This document shows positions 45,051 through 54,150 of a stretch of DNA of 64,000 bases, piece after piece. Positions within the stretch are counted from its first letter, which is position 1; each line of letters begins with the position of its first letter. Location of the stretch: contig NZ_LWEX01000489.1 in assembly GCF_001634885.1 (NCBI RefSeq), positions 25,497 to 89,496 of the forward strand, read 5' to 3'. This stretch comes from Sulfitobacter sp. HI0040 (GTDB lineage: Bacteria; Pseudomonadota; Alphaproteobacteria; Rhodobacterales; Rhodobacteraceae). Under the pieces are notes generated by a model. The model worked only from the letters and a program-made list of their open reading frames with translations, was not told the origin of the DNA and did not search any database. The position numbers were made by a program, and so were the translations under genes.

Positions 45051-45558
45051 CTGGGTTACTCCTTGTTGCGATGGGGATCACCCGGCACGGGGGCAAGAGG
45101 CCCGGTCGCAAGCGCAAATGCGGAGGGTCCGCGCCAAAGGCGTGGAAGCCGTATTTGTGCTTGCCGAAGCGTGAGCTGAGGGCACGGACGGGACCGACCC
45201 CGTGCGATCCACATCTATGAGCAAAAAGGAGTGATCCGGATGACCCTTGCCATCACGTCGCAGCCATCCTCCGCGTCCACGTCCTGCCGAACCTGGCCGG
45301 GGTGCTGACGGAGCCCGCCCGCGTGGATGCGATGTTCCGAACCACCACCCGAGGGTTGTGCAGGTCTTCAGCCTCATGTGCGACGTCTCGACCCCTCGGT
45401 CTTGCGCTGCTGACGATGTGCGAGGTGCGCACCATCCCCAGCCCGTACCGATGCGGATGGGCCGAACTCTGACGGGCTGGGTAGAGGGATGACGGTGCTG
45501 GACGCCGTGAGCTCCCGATCACGCGTGACCGATCGCACGCGCCATGAGACATGACGAA
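45051..45558. other. gene-free stretch
   Basis: About 500 bp of GC-rich sequence without a convincing gene. The only start with a good ribosome site (ATG at 45240 after AAGGAGTGATCCGG) opens just 22 codons. It could be a decayed gene or a leader region. Confidence 0.4.
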
Positions 45559-45580
45559 AGGGCCGCCCGAAGGCGACCCT
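45559..45580 (-). terminator. UUCG-type terminator after the DUF2493 gene
   Basis: On the minus strand AGGGTCGCC-TTCG-GGCGGCCCT forms a 9-bp stem (one G-T pair) with the extra-stable TTCG loop and a short TTT tail, 7 bp after the stop codon of the gene. Confidence 0.75.
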
Positions 45581-45586
45581 CTCAAT

Positions 45587-46516
45587 TCACGTCTCGGCAG
45601 TCTTCTTCGCCAGGTCCGCTACCCGCATGACCGTCAGGCCTTTCGCTTCCGCCTTCTGCCCTATATTCAGTGCGACCCCGTTGCCGCCGAAGAGGACAAC
45701 CCCCGTCGCGGCAAACTTGTCGTCCAGCATTTCGTCGTTGCACTTGAACGGTGCCGCCCGACCGTGCGCGGACCAGCGCGGATCGAAGCGCGCCTGCGCC
45801 ACGCCGCGTGCCCGCGCCCAACGGGCCGCAATCATCTCCGCCCCGTGCTTGCCGCCTTTGTGGCAGAGGAAGATCTCCTGATTGCGGTTCTGCTTGATCC
45901 GCTCCCGAACCTTGTCGAGCGTGTTGAAGATCACATCGACATCTGTCCAGTCGGTGGCGCCCGAGACGATCAGGGGCACCCCCTCCACTTTCGACTTCGC
46001 AGCCGTCTCGCGGTCGTGCTGCTCGAGGAGCTGCCGCGCCTCGAAGACGGCGCCTGTCTCCTGCGCCCGTACGCTCGCCCGCGACCCGGCCGCCGGAATG
46101 AAGGCGTGGCCCGTTTCGATCTCGTAGCATTCCGCCGCCGCCTCGCTCATCACCTCGATTGCGCCGACGATCTCGCGCAGCTGCAGGAAGCGCGACTGCG
46201 CCTCTTCGAGCGCGGTCTCGGCGATCTCGGATCCATCGTGGGATTTTGCGAGCGCGCCGATCTTGTCCGCGGTGCGGTCGACCTCCTTGCCAAGCGCCAC
46301 CTTCCGGCGCTGCAGGATCGTGGCGAGCCCATGGGCCAGCGGTTCGATTTCCGCCTCGAGCCCGGTCCCGCGCAGCGGGCCGAGCAAAGCCTCGAAGCTC
46401 TCGCGGATGATGTGGTCGGTCAGGATGTGATCTTCCGGAATCGGGAGCTGCGCGTCCTTCTCGGTCAGCCCGAAAAGCTCGATGGTCTCGTAGTTGTTTG
46501 CGGTGTCGTAAGCCAT
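45587..46516 (-). CDS. DUF2493 (SLOG-fold) domain protein
   Basis: A 309-residue protein from ATG 46516 with GGAG 8 nt upstream. The N-terminal 180 residues are helical (a regulatory or partner part). The C-terminal 120 (VPLIVSGATDWTDVDVIFNTLD, IFLCHKGGKHGAEMIAARWA, VLFGGNGVALNIGQKAEAKG) are DUF2493, a SLOG/YspA-type nucleotide-binding fold common on alphaproteobacterial plasmids and ICEs. It may sense or process a nucleotide. Its own terminator follows. Confidence 0.85.
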   Translation of the reverse strand: MAYDTANNYETIELFGLTEKDAQLPIPEDHILTDHIIRESFEALLGPLRGTGLEAEIEPLAHGLATILQRRKVALGKEVDRTADKIGALAKSHDGSEIAETALEEAQSRFLQLREIVGAIEVMSEAAAECYEIETGHAFIPAAGSRASVRAQETGAVFEARQLLEQHDRETAAKSKVEGVPLIVSGATDWTDVDVIFNTLDKVRERIKQNRNQEIFLCHKGGKHGAEMIAARWARARGVAQARFDPRWSAHGRAAPFKCNDEMLDDKFAATGVVLFGGNGVALNIGQKAEAKGLTVMRVADLAKKTAET

Positions 46517-47260
46517 GTTCTTTCTCCAGTGTTCGGTTCCAAGGCCACCACGTGAGTGTGGGGGCATGGCCGAATGACTGGTTTCCGAATCTGCCCGGGT
46601 CAGGGACGGCGCAGCCGCCGGCTTGCCGGGCGCAAAAGTTTTCCCCGCGCGACACCCGACACAGGCCCGCCCTCACGCACGGAACCGCCCCGCGCCACAG
46701 ACCCCGCCCTCGCCGAAAAGTTTTGCGATCCTTGACGCGGGCTGATTTGGGGGCCAACCGGAGGATATGCTTCCACGCTCATGTGTGTGTGTTTTGACGG
46801 TAGGTTTGCCCGACCCGAGCAGGCAAACGGACCGACCGGACGCGGGAGACGGATGAAGTGGCGGGATCGTTTTGGCCTCGGGCCAAAACAGACCAGAGCG
46901 CAATCCGGCGGAGCGACCGGGGAGGGACGTGCTCGCGAGGCGGGCAAACCGGGATGCCGGGTGCAACGCCGCGGTGAGGCCGCATGGCCGAATGCGCGAC
47001 GGACCGAAGGGCCGTTCTCCCCTGCGACACGCGAAGCCGAGCTGGGGAGGCCGCAAGGCTGGGACTCAGGTCAATGGCTCGGTGGCTGTACGTTCGCAAC
47101 CTAAGTATTCCTCAAGACCAGTAGCCGCGTCTGCAACTCCCCGCAGGATGGACGGGAAGCGGTCTCTTGCTACTTTGCAGTGTGTTTAGCGATACGGCGT
47201 CAAGTGCAGCAGTCTTGGCACAGGACAGTGTTTGCATCAGGTTTCGACAAATGATCGTCT
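46517..47260. other. long gene-free stretch with inverted repeats
   Basis: About 740 bp between two genes without a convincing reading frame. It contains the perfect inverted repeats GTTTTGGCC-TCG-GGCCAAAAC (46869-46889) and GTTTGCC-N11-GGCAAAC (46804-46828), and two AAAAGTTTT motifs about 95 bp apart. The structure suggests an origin (transfer or replication) or a dense regulatory region. Confidence 0.4.
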
Positions 47261-49753
47261 TCAGAATCCGACCTCAACATCCTGGGAAATCGGCACGGTA
47301 CCGGAAACAACCGCATTGATGTCTGTGTGCAAGGTCACGTCAGTACGTGAAGTCTTTACAGACACCACGAGCGCATACCTCGTCTTTTGCTGGCGCGTTT
47401 GTTTGTCTGCACGGTTCTTCCACCAGCCACCTACAGGTTTCACGCAAAGAACATTGCGTGCAAGTAACCAAGCAGCTGGACCTGTCCATTCGTTACAGTG
47501 AAGCGACCCCGAAGAAGCCGCATCGGGAAATCTCCAATTATCAGTGTCCGTTTGTGTAGCTGGCTTGCGCCTTGGGTCTTCTCGTTCGTCTGCATTGACC
47601 CGCTTCTTGAAGGTATCGAGGCTTTCCAGTCGTCGTCGAAGATCGAACCGCAGACCAAAAGACTGGTACCGATATGGATCGAGCGAGGCCAATGCGCCTG
47701 GGTTCGGGTCGATGAAATAGGACAGCGTGATCTTCAGCTTCACCTCTTCATCGCCGAGTGCTTCGAGCGCCTGCCGAGGCCAAGGCAGATCGTAGTAGTG
47801 ACACTCCTCGAACCCCGAAGACGCGCTATAGGGCTGGATTTCGGACTGTGCGACCAGAGCGAGGTGGTTTTCCGCAGATGCCACGGCACGCTCTAAGGTG
47901 GGCACGCCATATCCAAAATGTCTAAGGAGGTTAGCCGCGTCTGTCTTGCCCAAGGGGTCCAAGGCAAAGCGCATTCTTTCGGTCCACTCGGCCCCGTGGA
48001 TCATTAGGGCTCGAATGGTCTCCGGCCAGTAGTCAGGGTTCGCGGCCATGAGCCGACTTGCCAAACGCGCGGCTTCTGCCGTGGCGGCGCTTGTGGCTCG
48101 AAACGGGACCAGAGGTTTCCTGTCGACGTCGGGGCCAGAGGTCGCAACCGACAGTGAAGTAGTATCGACCACAGTCGTCCGGGAAGCGTCAACTGCACGG
48201 TTCCCGGCCTCCATCACGATGTCCGGCTTGAATGGCCTATTGCGCCCAAGCGTCCATTGCGTCGAGGTCCGAGTAAACGGGCTTAAATCGCCTGCCTCGG
48301 CCAGCGGCGCATGGTCTGCCAGTTCCGGTTCCTCTATGTGGATTTTGTCCGTGTAGCCGCCAACCGTAACCACATTCCAAGCCTGGGCCGGGTCTTCGAT
48401 CGGATACGTGTCCGCATGCTGGATCTCATCGAACATGATAGGGTTCGGGGCATTTCCGGCAGAAACAACGATCAAGCGTCTCGGTGCCCGTTCATCTCCT
48501 ACGGTGACACCAGCGACTTCTTGGTCGAGTGCGGCGCTCCAAGTCGATGGTTGTGTGCCGGATATGTCTTCGTTCGTGACTGCCATGCAAAATACACGTC
48601 TGCGGTTCGGTCGCGCGATCTCCGCGATACTGACGGCAGACTTCGTGATCGGCCCATAGAACCGCTCTTCGGGCTTCTCCATTCCGGGTGGGGGCAAGAT
48701 TTTCACGCTTTCCAGCCGATGCGTCAGTTGGATCGGATCGGCGGTCTTCAACCGATGGACAAGGTCTCCGTGCAGGGCAATTCCGGCCATCTGTGTTCCA
48801 TGCCCCGGACGCGGCCCCGTATCATCCACCCCCCATTCCGGACGGACGCTATAAAGGTCATCGGGCGAAAGAGCTGGTTCGATCAGGCTATGCGCGCGGT
48901 TGACACCTGTATCGAGGAGACAAACCGCAGGCACATCGGTACCGGGCCACTCGATCCTATCCGCAAGTTCGTCCGTCCATTCGATCTGTTCATCGGGGTT
49001 GAGGTCGTCAATGAAAAAGACTGGAGTGTCCGTGGCCCGCCGCAGTTCCGTGATCGAAAAGCGCGCGAAGAGCATCAACTCTATCGTTGCACGTGTGGTA
49101 AGCACGGGAATCACAACATGCTCGGGAAAGATCAGCCGCTGCTCTGCTGGCGCGCATCGTGCGTCAAGCTTTTCTGCCAAGGCGTCCAATTCTTCCTCGG
49201 CAGATTTGACGCACCAGACCTCCCACCAGATCGTGTCGGACGGGTTTTGCGGCAACGCTTCCAGATCATCGGTCCAGAAGGTTTCGAGACGTGCCTTTCG
49301 GATCGCTTCAATCGGCTCCACAAAGGGCTTGTTGGGTGGGTTTTGCCCTTTCTCGGTTAGTTCGCCTGTCTGGTAATCAGTCAGGATGCTTTCGAGCACA
49401 TCTTTAGCCTCTTCCGGGACGAACAAGCCCACGATCCGGTTCTCGGAAGCGTCAAGCTTGGCAGAGGCGGGTTTGAGATGGCTTCGTTTCTTCTCAAGGC
49501 TATCAGGGTTGGAGTTTGGCCTCAGCTCGATCTCAAGATAGACCCCAGGCTCGGAGGTGACGTGTTCGTCGCGTGGGCGTTCTTGTTCAAAGTCCGAAAC
49601 GGCACTCAACAGCTGCCCCCTGAGCAGTGCGCCATGTTTTTGGCGATCCCGAGGGGGTGGGCTGCCCGGAAACCGTTCGTTCGTGGATTTGAAGTCGGCC
49701 CGCTCGCGCCTCCTTTCGATGTTAATGTGCGGAAGAGTATACTTTGATGCCAT
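47261..49753 (-). CDS. ietS: subtilisin-like serine protease IetS
   Basis: An 830-residue S8 protease with a large N-terminal part of about 270 residues and no signal peptide. The triad is Asp281 in LLDTGVNRAHS, His318 in GHGTQMAG and Ser555 in RATSAATAEAA, with the oxyanion Asn in VVSAGNAP. It is encoded 3 bp behind an AAA ATPase. This pair matches IetS of Agrobacterium Ti plasmids, the protease toxin of the ietAS stability system, later shown to act against phages in heterologous tests. Cytoplasmic activity controlled by IetA is expected. Confidence 0.85.
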   Translation of the reverse strand: MASKYTLPHINIERRRERADFKSTNERFPGSPPPRDRQKHGALLRGQLLSAVSDFEQERPRDEHVTSEPGVYLEIELRPNSNPDSLEKKRSHLKPASAKLDASENRIVGLFVPEEAKDVLESILTDYQTGELTEKGQNPPNKPFVEPIEAIRKARLETFWTDDLEALPQNPSDTIWWEVWCVKSAEEELDALAEKLDARCAPAEQRLIFPEHVVIPVLTTRATIELMLFARFSITELRRATDTPVFFIDDLNPDEQIEWTDELADRIEWPGTDVPAVCLLDTGVNRAHSLIEPALSPDDLYSVRPEWGVDDTGPRPGHGTQMAGIALHGDLVHRLKTADPIQLTHRLESVKILPPPGMEKPEERFYGPITKSAVSIAEIARPNRRRVFCMAVTNEDISGTQPSTWSAALDQEVAGVTVGDERAPRRLIVVSAGNAPNPIMFDEIQHADTYPIEDPAQAWNVVTVGGYTDKIHIEEPELADHAPLAEAGDLSPFTRTSTQWTLGRNRPFKPDIVMEAGNRAVDASRTTVVDTTSLSVATSGPDVDRKPLVPFRATSAATAEAARLASRLMAANPDYWPETIRALMIHGAEWTERMRFALDPLGKTDAANLLRHFGYGVPTLERAVASAENHLALVAQSEIQPYSASSGFEECHYYDLPWPRQALEALGDEEVKLKITLSYFIDPNPGALASLDPYRYQSFGLRFDLRRRLESLDTFKKRVNADEREDPRRKPATQTDTDNWRFPDAASSGSLHCNEWTGPAAWLLARNVLCVKPVGGWWKNRADKQTRQQKTRYALVVSVKTSRTDVTLHTDINAVVSGTVPISQDVEVGF

Positions 49754-49756
49754 CTA

Positions 49757-50761
49757 CTACTTTTTCACTGCCGAAGGTCGAAATGCGTCCCGCATTTCTC
49801 GCCTGTCGTTCAGCCTGCGGAGTAGATCGTCAGTGGTTACGTTCTTCCGCTCAGCCAGGATTGCGCTTTTCACCGCGTCTTCTGTTGCGCGGGCAATCTC
49901 AGACTGGCTCAACCCTTGGGCCGATACAAGGATGCTCTTCCACCTCAGGTTGGGGTATTTCATCGGTCGTAAATTGAACTTAATGATCGTGCGAATTTCT
50001 TCATCCGTGGGCGGACAGAATTCCATGACCAGATCAAACCGACGCAGAAGCGCGGGATCAAGAAGGTCTGGGTAATTCGTCGCTCCGATAATCACACTGT
50101 CCGTTGAATTCGGTTCTTCCATGAATTGCAGGAAAGAATTCAAAACGCGGCGCATCTCGGCAACGTCATTCGTCGCACCGCGATTTCCTCCAACAGCATC
50201 GAATTCGTCAAAGAGATATACCCCCCTGTGACGGGCAGTTTCGTCAAAAACGAGCCTCAGCTTGGCGGCAGTCTCCCCCATGAAGCGCGTGATTAGGCTT
50301 TCAAGGCGGATTACGAACAGCGGCAACCGCAACTCACCTGCCAAGGCTTCCGCCGACATCGTCTTGCCCGAACCCGGCGGTCCGACGAAGAGAACTCGCC
50401 GGTTTGGTGTCTTGCCATGTTCACGGAGCCAGTCACGCTTGTGCTGTTGCAAGACAACGTCGTCCAGCCGCGCACACAACGAGGCGTTCATGACCACACT
50501 TTCAAGATCGAAGCGCGGCGGACGCATCTCGATCAAGTCGGCTAGATCACCACGCGGGGAAGCGAAGGGCACGGCGACGGTTTGGCCCGACGCCGCCTTC
50601 TCCCGCGCATTGTCGACAGCTGCCCTCAGGTCTTCTGCGAGTGTACGTCGCCCTTGCCGGGCCTCTGCGGCGGCAACCTGCAAAGCTATTGAATAGAAAT
50701 GCTCGTCGTCACCGTCCGCCTTGCTCTGGAGCATAGCCAGTATCTGCTTTGCGTTGGACAT
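49757..50761 (-). CDS. ietA: AAA ATPase IetA
   Basis: A 334-residue AAA+ ATPase from ATG 50761 (MSNAKQILAMLQSKADGDDE). Walker A is GPPGSGKT (127-134); the Walker B part is GVYLFDEFDAVGGNRG; a sensor-1 Asn follows in IIGATNYPDLLDPALLRRFD with the arginine finger. It lies directly ahead of the protease gene. In the ietAS system the ATPase is the antitoxin or controller. A longer reading to 50848 lacks a better start. Confidence 0.87.
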   Translation of the reverse strand: MSNAKQILAMLQSKADGDDEHFYSIALQVAAAEARQGRRTLAEDLRAAVDNAREKAASGQTVAVPFASPRGDLADLIEMRPPRFDLESVVMNASLCARLDDVVLQQHKRDWLREHGKTPNRRVLFVGPPGSGKTMSAEALAGELRLPLFVIRLESLITRFMGETAAKLRLVFDETARHRGVYLFDEFDAVGGNRGATNDVAEMRRVLNSFLQFMEEPNSTDSVIIGATNYPDLLDPALLRRFDLVMEFCPPTDEEIRTIIKFNLRPMKYPNLRWKSILVSAQGLSQSEIARATEDAVKSAILAERKNVTTDDLLRRLNDRREMRDAFRPSAVKK

Positions 50762-51009
50762 GCTCCAGACCCTTGGTGCTTGCGACGATTTCCTTTTTCC
50801 CAACGGGTTAGTCTGTCGGACCGTCTCGGTTTCGCGCAAAGATCGCAAATCAGGACCGATTTGTCGACTGGAATTCAGCGTCCCCGGGAAGGATGTGATG
50901 CTGAGTGCGTAACACGTATAGCAAAACGGTCTGCTGTGACGTTCCGCAACGTGGCGTGTCGGGCGGCGATGAAGGTTCGCAAAGGGTCGAAAACGTGAGG
51001 TTTACTGCT

Positions 51010-51609
51010 TCAATCCAAATCGACGTCGCCCAATCGCGGCGTATGTACCTGTGTTCGTACAAAGAAGGCAGCCACCGCGCCCGCGATAGCGCCGAACAGA
51101 TGAGCCTCCCACGAGACGCCAGGTTGACCCGGAAGAACGCCCCAGAGAATGGAGCCGTAGAGCAAACCGACCACCAGTGCCGCGCCCAGGGTGATCAGCG
51201 AGCGATCCAAAAGACCGCGCGCGACGAGGAAGCCAAACCAGCCGAAGACCAGCCCCGACGCTCCGATATGGATCGCCGAGCCGCCGAACAGCCACACGAG
51301 TCCGCCGCCGAAGCCGATCACCACGGCGTTCACCGGCAGCAAGGCCCGTGTGGTCGTGGCCACCAGCAGCCCACCCATCACCAGCAGCGGCGGCGTATTG
51401 GCCATCAGGTGACCGAAGCTTCCATGCAGGAGGGGCATGGCGATGACACCATCCAAACCGCTTACGTGCCGGGGGATCAGGCCGAAGGCCGGGTTCAAGC
51501 CGTAGCCGGTGATCCAATTGACGACTTGGACCGCCCAGAGCATTGCGACAAAAGCGGCAAGCGCCGCGGCGCGCTGGAAGAAGGCGCGCATGTGATCCCG
51601 GTTCATCAT
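51010..51609 (-). CDS. rhomboid family intramembrane serine protease
   Basis: A 199-residue membrane protein with about six helices. The first conserved motif is [11 protein letters not shown], the catalytic serine lies in [14 protein letters not shown], and the catalytic histidine in [17 protein letters not shown]. Substrates cannot be predicted. It starts at ATG 51609 or 51606. The gene lies between ietA and a small element gene on the same strand. Confidence 0.88.
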   Translation of the reverse strand: MMNRDHMRAFFQRAAALAAFVAMLWAVQVVNWITGYGLNPAFGLIPRHVSGLDGVIAMPLLHGSFGHLMANTPPLLVMGGLLVATTTRALLPVNAVVIGFGGGLVWLFGGSAIHIGASGLVFGWFGFLVARGLLDRSLITLGAALVVGLLYGSILWGVLPGQPGVSWEAHLFGAIAGAVAAFFVRTQVHTPRLGDVDLD

Positions 51610-51739
51610 GTTGGCGACAGTAGACGTCACCACAAAACCTTCAACGGCTTTCGCGCGCTGCACAGGATGCCACCTCCAGGAAAGGGGGTTTGAGGCGGCC
51701 AACCTCGGTACGGCTCAAGCCAAGAGAATGGCTCGGATC

Positions 51740-52276
51740 TTACACGGTGTTCCGCGGGCGAAAGGGCTGCGGTTCACGCTCGGGACGCTTCAGGGCTTCG
51801 GCATATTTGCGGGCATTGTCGTCAATCGTGCTGTGCCACAGCTTCGAGACGAACGCTCGGGCGTCTTGGACCGTCATGTCTTTCAACGAAGAGGACAGCG
51901 CCATGAAGAGCTCATCCTCACTGATCACAGCGGCACGGTGCATGGCTTCCGCGTAGAATTCGGGGTCGTTCAGAACCTGCTCGCTTAGCGGCATCCGCGC
52001 GAGGTTCTCTTCCGGGATCGCCATGAAGATCGTGTCCTGCAGGTCGGTCAGATACGCACGCCGCGATGTGGACACCGGCTTTCCCACCGCCTTGGCCTCC
52101 AGATATGCCTGCCTTGTCCTGTCGAGCTTTGCCCTTGCATGGGTCATGATGACTCCACGCTTTCGGGCGGGTAGCGCGAATCCGGTGCAGCGCTCGATAT
52201 GGGCGAGGAGATCTTCAACCTCTGCCTCAACATCAAAGCTCTCGAACCATGGAACCGTCCCTGATCTAGCCGCCAC
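51740..52276 (-). CDS. hypothetical protein of the mobile element
   Basis: A 178-residue helical, charged, soluble protein. GTG 52276 is chosen as the start because it follows AAGGG and lies just behind the AT-rich promoter with the motif-like palindrome; ATG codons further in (MTHARAKLDRT) are weaker. It contains LLAHIERCTGFALPARKRG and FMAIPEENLARMPLSEQVL. I do not recognise a family. Confidence 0.65.
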   Translation of the reverse strand: MAARSGTVPWFESFDVEAEVEDLLAHIERCTGFALPARKRGVIMTHARAKLDRTRQAYLEAKAVGKPVSTSRRAYLTDLQDTIFMAIPEENLARMPLSEQVLNDPEFYAEAMHRAAVISEDELFMALSSSLKDMTVQDARAFVSKLWHSTIDDNARKYAEALKRPEREPQPFRPRNTV

Positions 52277-52288
52277 GCGCCCGCCCTT

Positions 52289-52318
52289 TATATTACGTGA
52301 ATATATTATTGTATCGCA
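52289..52318. promoter_or_regulatory. AT-rich promoter with a variant of the shared palindrome (copy D)
   Basis: The minus strand reads GCGATACAATAATATATTCA followed by CGTAATA. It keeps the GCGATA and CGTAA ends and a TATATT core, but not the exact 11-mer of copies A-C. It lies 13-42 bp ahead of GTG 52276. It may be a diverged site or simply the core promoter. Confidence 0.4.
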
Positions 52319-52367
52319 TTTGCACCTGATCGCAAGCCGGTGGCGTCCTTCACGCAAACGGACATGG

Positions 52368-52398
52368 AAAAAGGGGAACCGTGATCCCACGGCTCCCC
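52368..52398 (-). terminator. intrinsic terminator after the DUF736 gene
   Basis: On the minus strand GGGGAGCCGTG-GGAT-CACGGTTCCCC, then TTTTT. An 11-bp stem with one G-T pair and a T-run, 34 bp after the gene's stop. Confidence 0.8.
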
Positions 52399-52431
52399 TT
52401 TCGGTTCAGATCGTCTCCCCTCGCGCGTTGA

Positions 52432-53160
52432 TCATGCGACCAGCGACAGCCCCGCGCCCGCGTCCTGCGGCTGCTCACCGCTATCGATGAACGGGATAAT
52501 CGAGAAAGTCTGCCCGCCGCGCTGTTCTTCGTTCTGCACGGCGTTGACGCGCAGGTCGCCATCGGGCGTGTTGATCAGCAGCGACAGGTAGTCATTGCCC
52601 GTGCGGCTGCTTTTGGCCATCCACGCCGAGCCCACGCGGATCGGTGTGCCCCGGGGCGAGCTGACCTCGATACGGTAATCGGGGTGGGTTTCCTCGGATT
52701 TGTAGCTGTTCTCGATCAGCATGAACTCCAGATCGAACATCATGTTGGCGATGTAGCCCGTGAAGGCGTTGTCAGCGTCCATGGCGGTGAGCTCGCCCGA
52801 GATCGAGCCGGATTTCATCAGGCCGTTCGAGACCAGCGGGATGATCTCGAATTCGCCGCTTTGGGCTGCACGCGCCTCTTTCTTCTGCACCGCGTTGACC
52901 CGGAACGGACCCAAGCCGACATCGATCTGCATCGAGATGTAGGGATTGCCGCTGGTATTGCCGGTCTCGTTCCAGGCCGTGCCGATGCGCACCTTGCGGC
53001 CTGATTTGTTGACTGCCGTCACGTCGTAATCCGGGCTGCGCGCGGACATCTTGGCCCGCGCCTTCAACTGGATGGCGATGTCAAAGCGCGTCGAGTGGAT
53101 CATGCCGGTGTACTGAGCGGCTGCGGTCTCGACATTGCGGGTGAGGGTTCCTGCGAACAT
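52432..53160 (-). CDS. tandem DUF736 protein
   Basis: A 242-residue protein containing two copies of the DUF736 fold: VRIGTAWNETGNTSGNPYISMQID in the first half and IRVGSAWMAKSSRTGNDYLSLLIN in the second, each followed by a FRVNAVQ/LRVNAVQ strand. DUF736 is a small beta protein typical of alphaproteobacterial plasmids and ICEs; a single domain is about 100 residues, so this is a duplication with an N-terminal extension. ATG 53160 follows AAGGA. Function unknown. Confidence 0.8.
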   Translation of the reverse strand: MFAGTLTRNVETAAAQYTGMIHSTRFDIAIQLKARAKMSARSPDYDVTAVNKSGRKVRIGTAWNETGNTSGNPYISMQIDVGLGPFRVNAVQKKEARAAQSGEFEIIPLVSNGLMKSGSISGELTAMDADNAFTGYIANMMFDLEFMLIENSYKSEETHPDYRIEVSSPRGTPIRVGSAWMAKSSRTGNDYLSLLINTPDGDLRVNAVQNEEQRGGQTFSIIPFIDSGEQPQDAGAGLSLVA

Positions 53161-53284
53161 GGGATGGTTCCTTTTGGATTGGCCGGTGCCTGACGTTCTT
53201 GCCAACGCATCCGGGATTGCTTTCTTGACCCCTTGAGGGATCACAAATCAGAAAGCCTGCTTTCCTTTCAGCCCCGCCCACGAG

Positions 53285-53587
53285 TCAGAGCTGCCGTCCG
53301 AGTGGGAATGCCCCCTCGCCTCCGGGTGCTACGCCCCTCCCCTGCCGGTCTGGTCTTGATTGGCTGCCCGGATTTTCCGCGCCGTCCTCCAATCGCGCAA
53401 TGAAAAACTCGGCCTCTTTTCCGTTCAACCGTTGCCCGCTCCGGTCGGTCAGACCGATGCAGCTTCCGTTCGGCACATAGGTGATGAGGTACTGACCGAG
53501 CCTGTCCTTGTGGACAACGTAGCCGGTATTGGCCCAATGCACGGTCTGCCCGGCATCGACCGCGGCTTTGATTTCATCGAGTGTCAT
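53285..53587 (-). CDS. small hypothetical protein
   Basis: A 100-residue protein from ATG 53587 with GGAGG 5 nt before it. The first 65 residues are well formed (MTLDEIKAAVDAGQTVHWAN, YVVHKDRLGQYLITYVPNG); the tail is low-complexity and Gly/Pro-rich. This type is found near DUF736 and strawberry-notch genes on mobile elements. No function known. Confidence 0.7.
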   Translation of the reverse strand: MTLDEIKAAVDAGQTVHWANTGYVVHKDRLGQYLITYVPNGSCIGLTDRSGQRLNGKEAEFFIARLEDGAENPGSQSRPDRQGRGVAPGGEGAFPLGRQL

Positions 53588-53626
53588 GCGATCCTCCATA
53601 CGAAGAATGGTGGGGAAACGACGCAA

Positions 53627-53652
53627 GAAGCCCGATCTTCCAACCGGGCTTC
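53627..53652 (-). terminator. hairpin after the DUF6915-like gene
   Basis: GAAGCCCG and CGGGCTTC form a perfect 8-bp stem with a 10-nt loop, 36 bp after the stop of the gene and 40 bp before the next start. It could terminate or attenuate. Confidence 0.5.
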
Positions 53653-53687
53653 CATGCAGTATTCGTTTGGCAAACAGCCGAGAGCTG

Positions 53688-54149
53688 TCAGGCGCTTTGC
53701 GTGGCTTGCGTCGCGCGCGCCGCCATCCAATCCTTCAGGCCAAGAACCGTTCTTCCGGCGGCGACCTCGGAGGCCCAGGCAACCCTTGGGTCGCCCCAGG
53801 GCTCATCGCCGGCATGCCGGTCGATATGGCCATTGGCCATCCATGGCTCGGGCTGGATCCGTCGCAGCCAGTCCGCCATGCTCGGGATGCGGCCTTGGCA
53901 ATCTTCACGGACATGCTGCTCACCGATCCAGCGCACGGGAATGTCCCGACCCGCGCTATTGGTCAGGGTCAGGCCGAAGACACGTTCGGCTTCAAACAGG
54001 CCTTGGGCATGGTGGCGCATAGCTCGGTGCGTGAAGAGCGCGAGGTGCTCTTTCGAGGCATCGAACCAGTCGTGGACGGCTTGATAGTCGGACGGAACCC
54101 CACCGAATTTCCGGGCAGAGCTTTCGGCATGATGAAGAGGATGGGCCAT
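53688..54149 (-). CDS. DUF6915-like protein
   Basis: A 153-residue protein starting MAHPLHHAESSARKFGGVPS, with YQAVHDWFDASKEHLALFTHRAMRHHAQG and VRWIGEQHVREDCQGRIPS. It is rich in histidine in the first half, which hints at metal binding. I recognise it as a DUF6915-type protein of mobile elements, with moderate certainty. ATG 54149 lies 1 bp after the stop of the preceding gene and 8 nt after GAGGG, so they are coupled. Confidence 0.75.
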   Translation of the reverse strand: MAHPLHHAESSARKFGGVPSDYQAVHDWFDASKEHLALFTHRAMRHHAQGLFEAERVFGLTLTNSAGRDIPVRWIGEQHVREDCQGRIPSMADWLRRIQPEPWMANGHIDRHAGDEPWGDPRVAWASEVAAGRTVLGLKDWMAARATQATQSA

Positions 54150-54150
54150 C

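Noticed and set aside
45240..45308. 22-codon frame with a good ribosome site
   Set aside because: Too short and low-complexity to call as a gene; noted within the gene-free stretch.
45551..46555. 334-codon plus-strand frame opposite the DUF2493 gene
   Set aside because: Shadow; the minus-strand frame has a ribosome site, a recognised domain and a terminator.
48311..49360. 349-codon plus-strand frame opposite ietS
   Set aside because: Shadow; the protease frame has the intact triad and couples to ietA.
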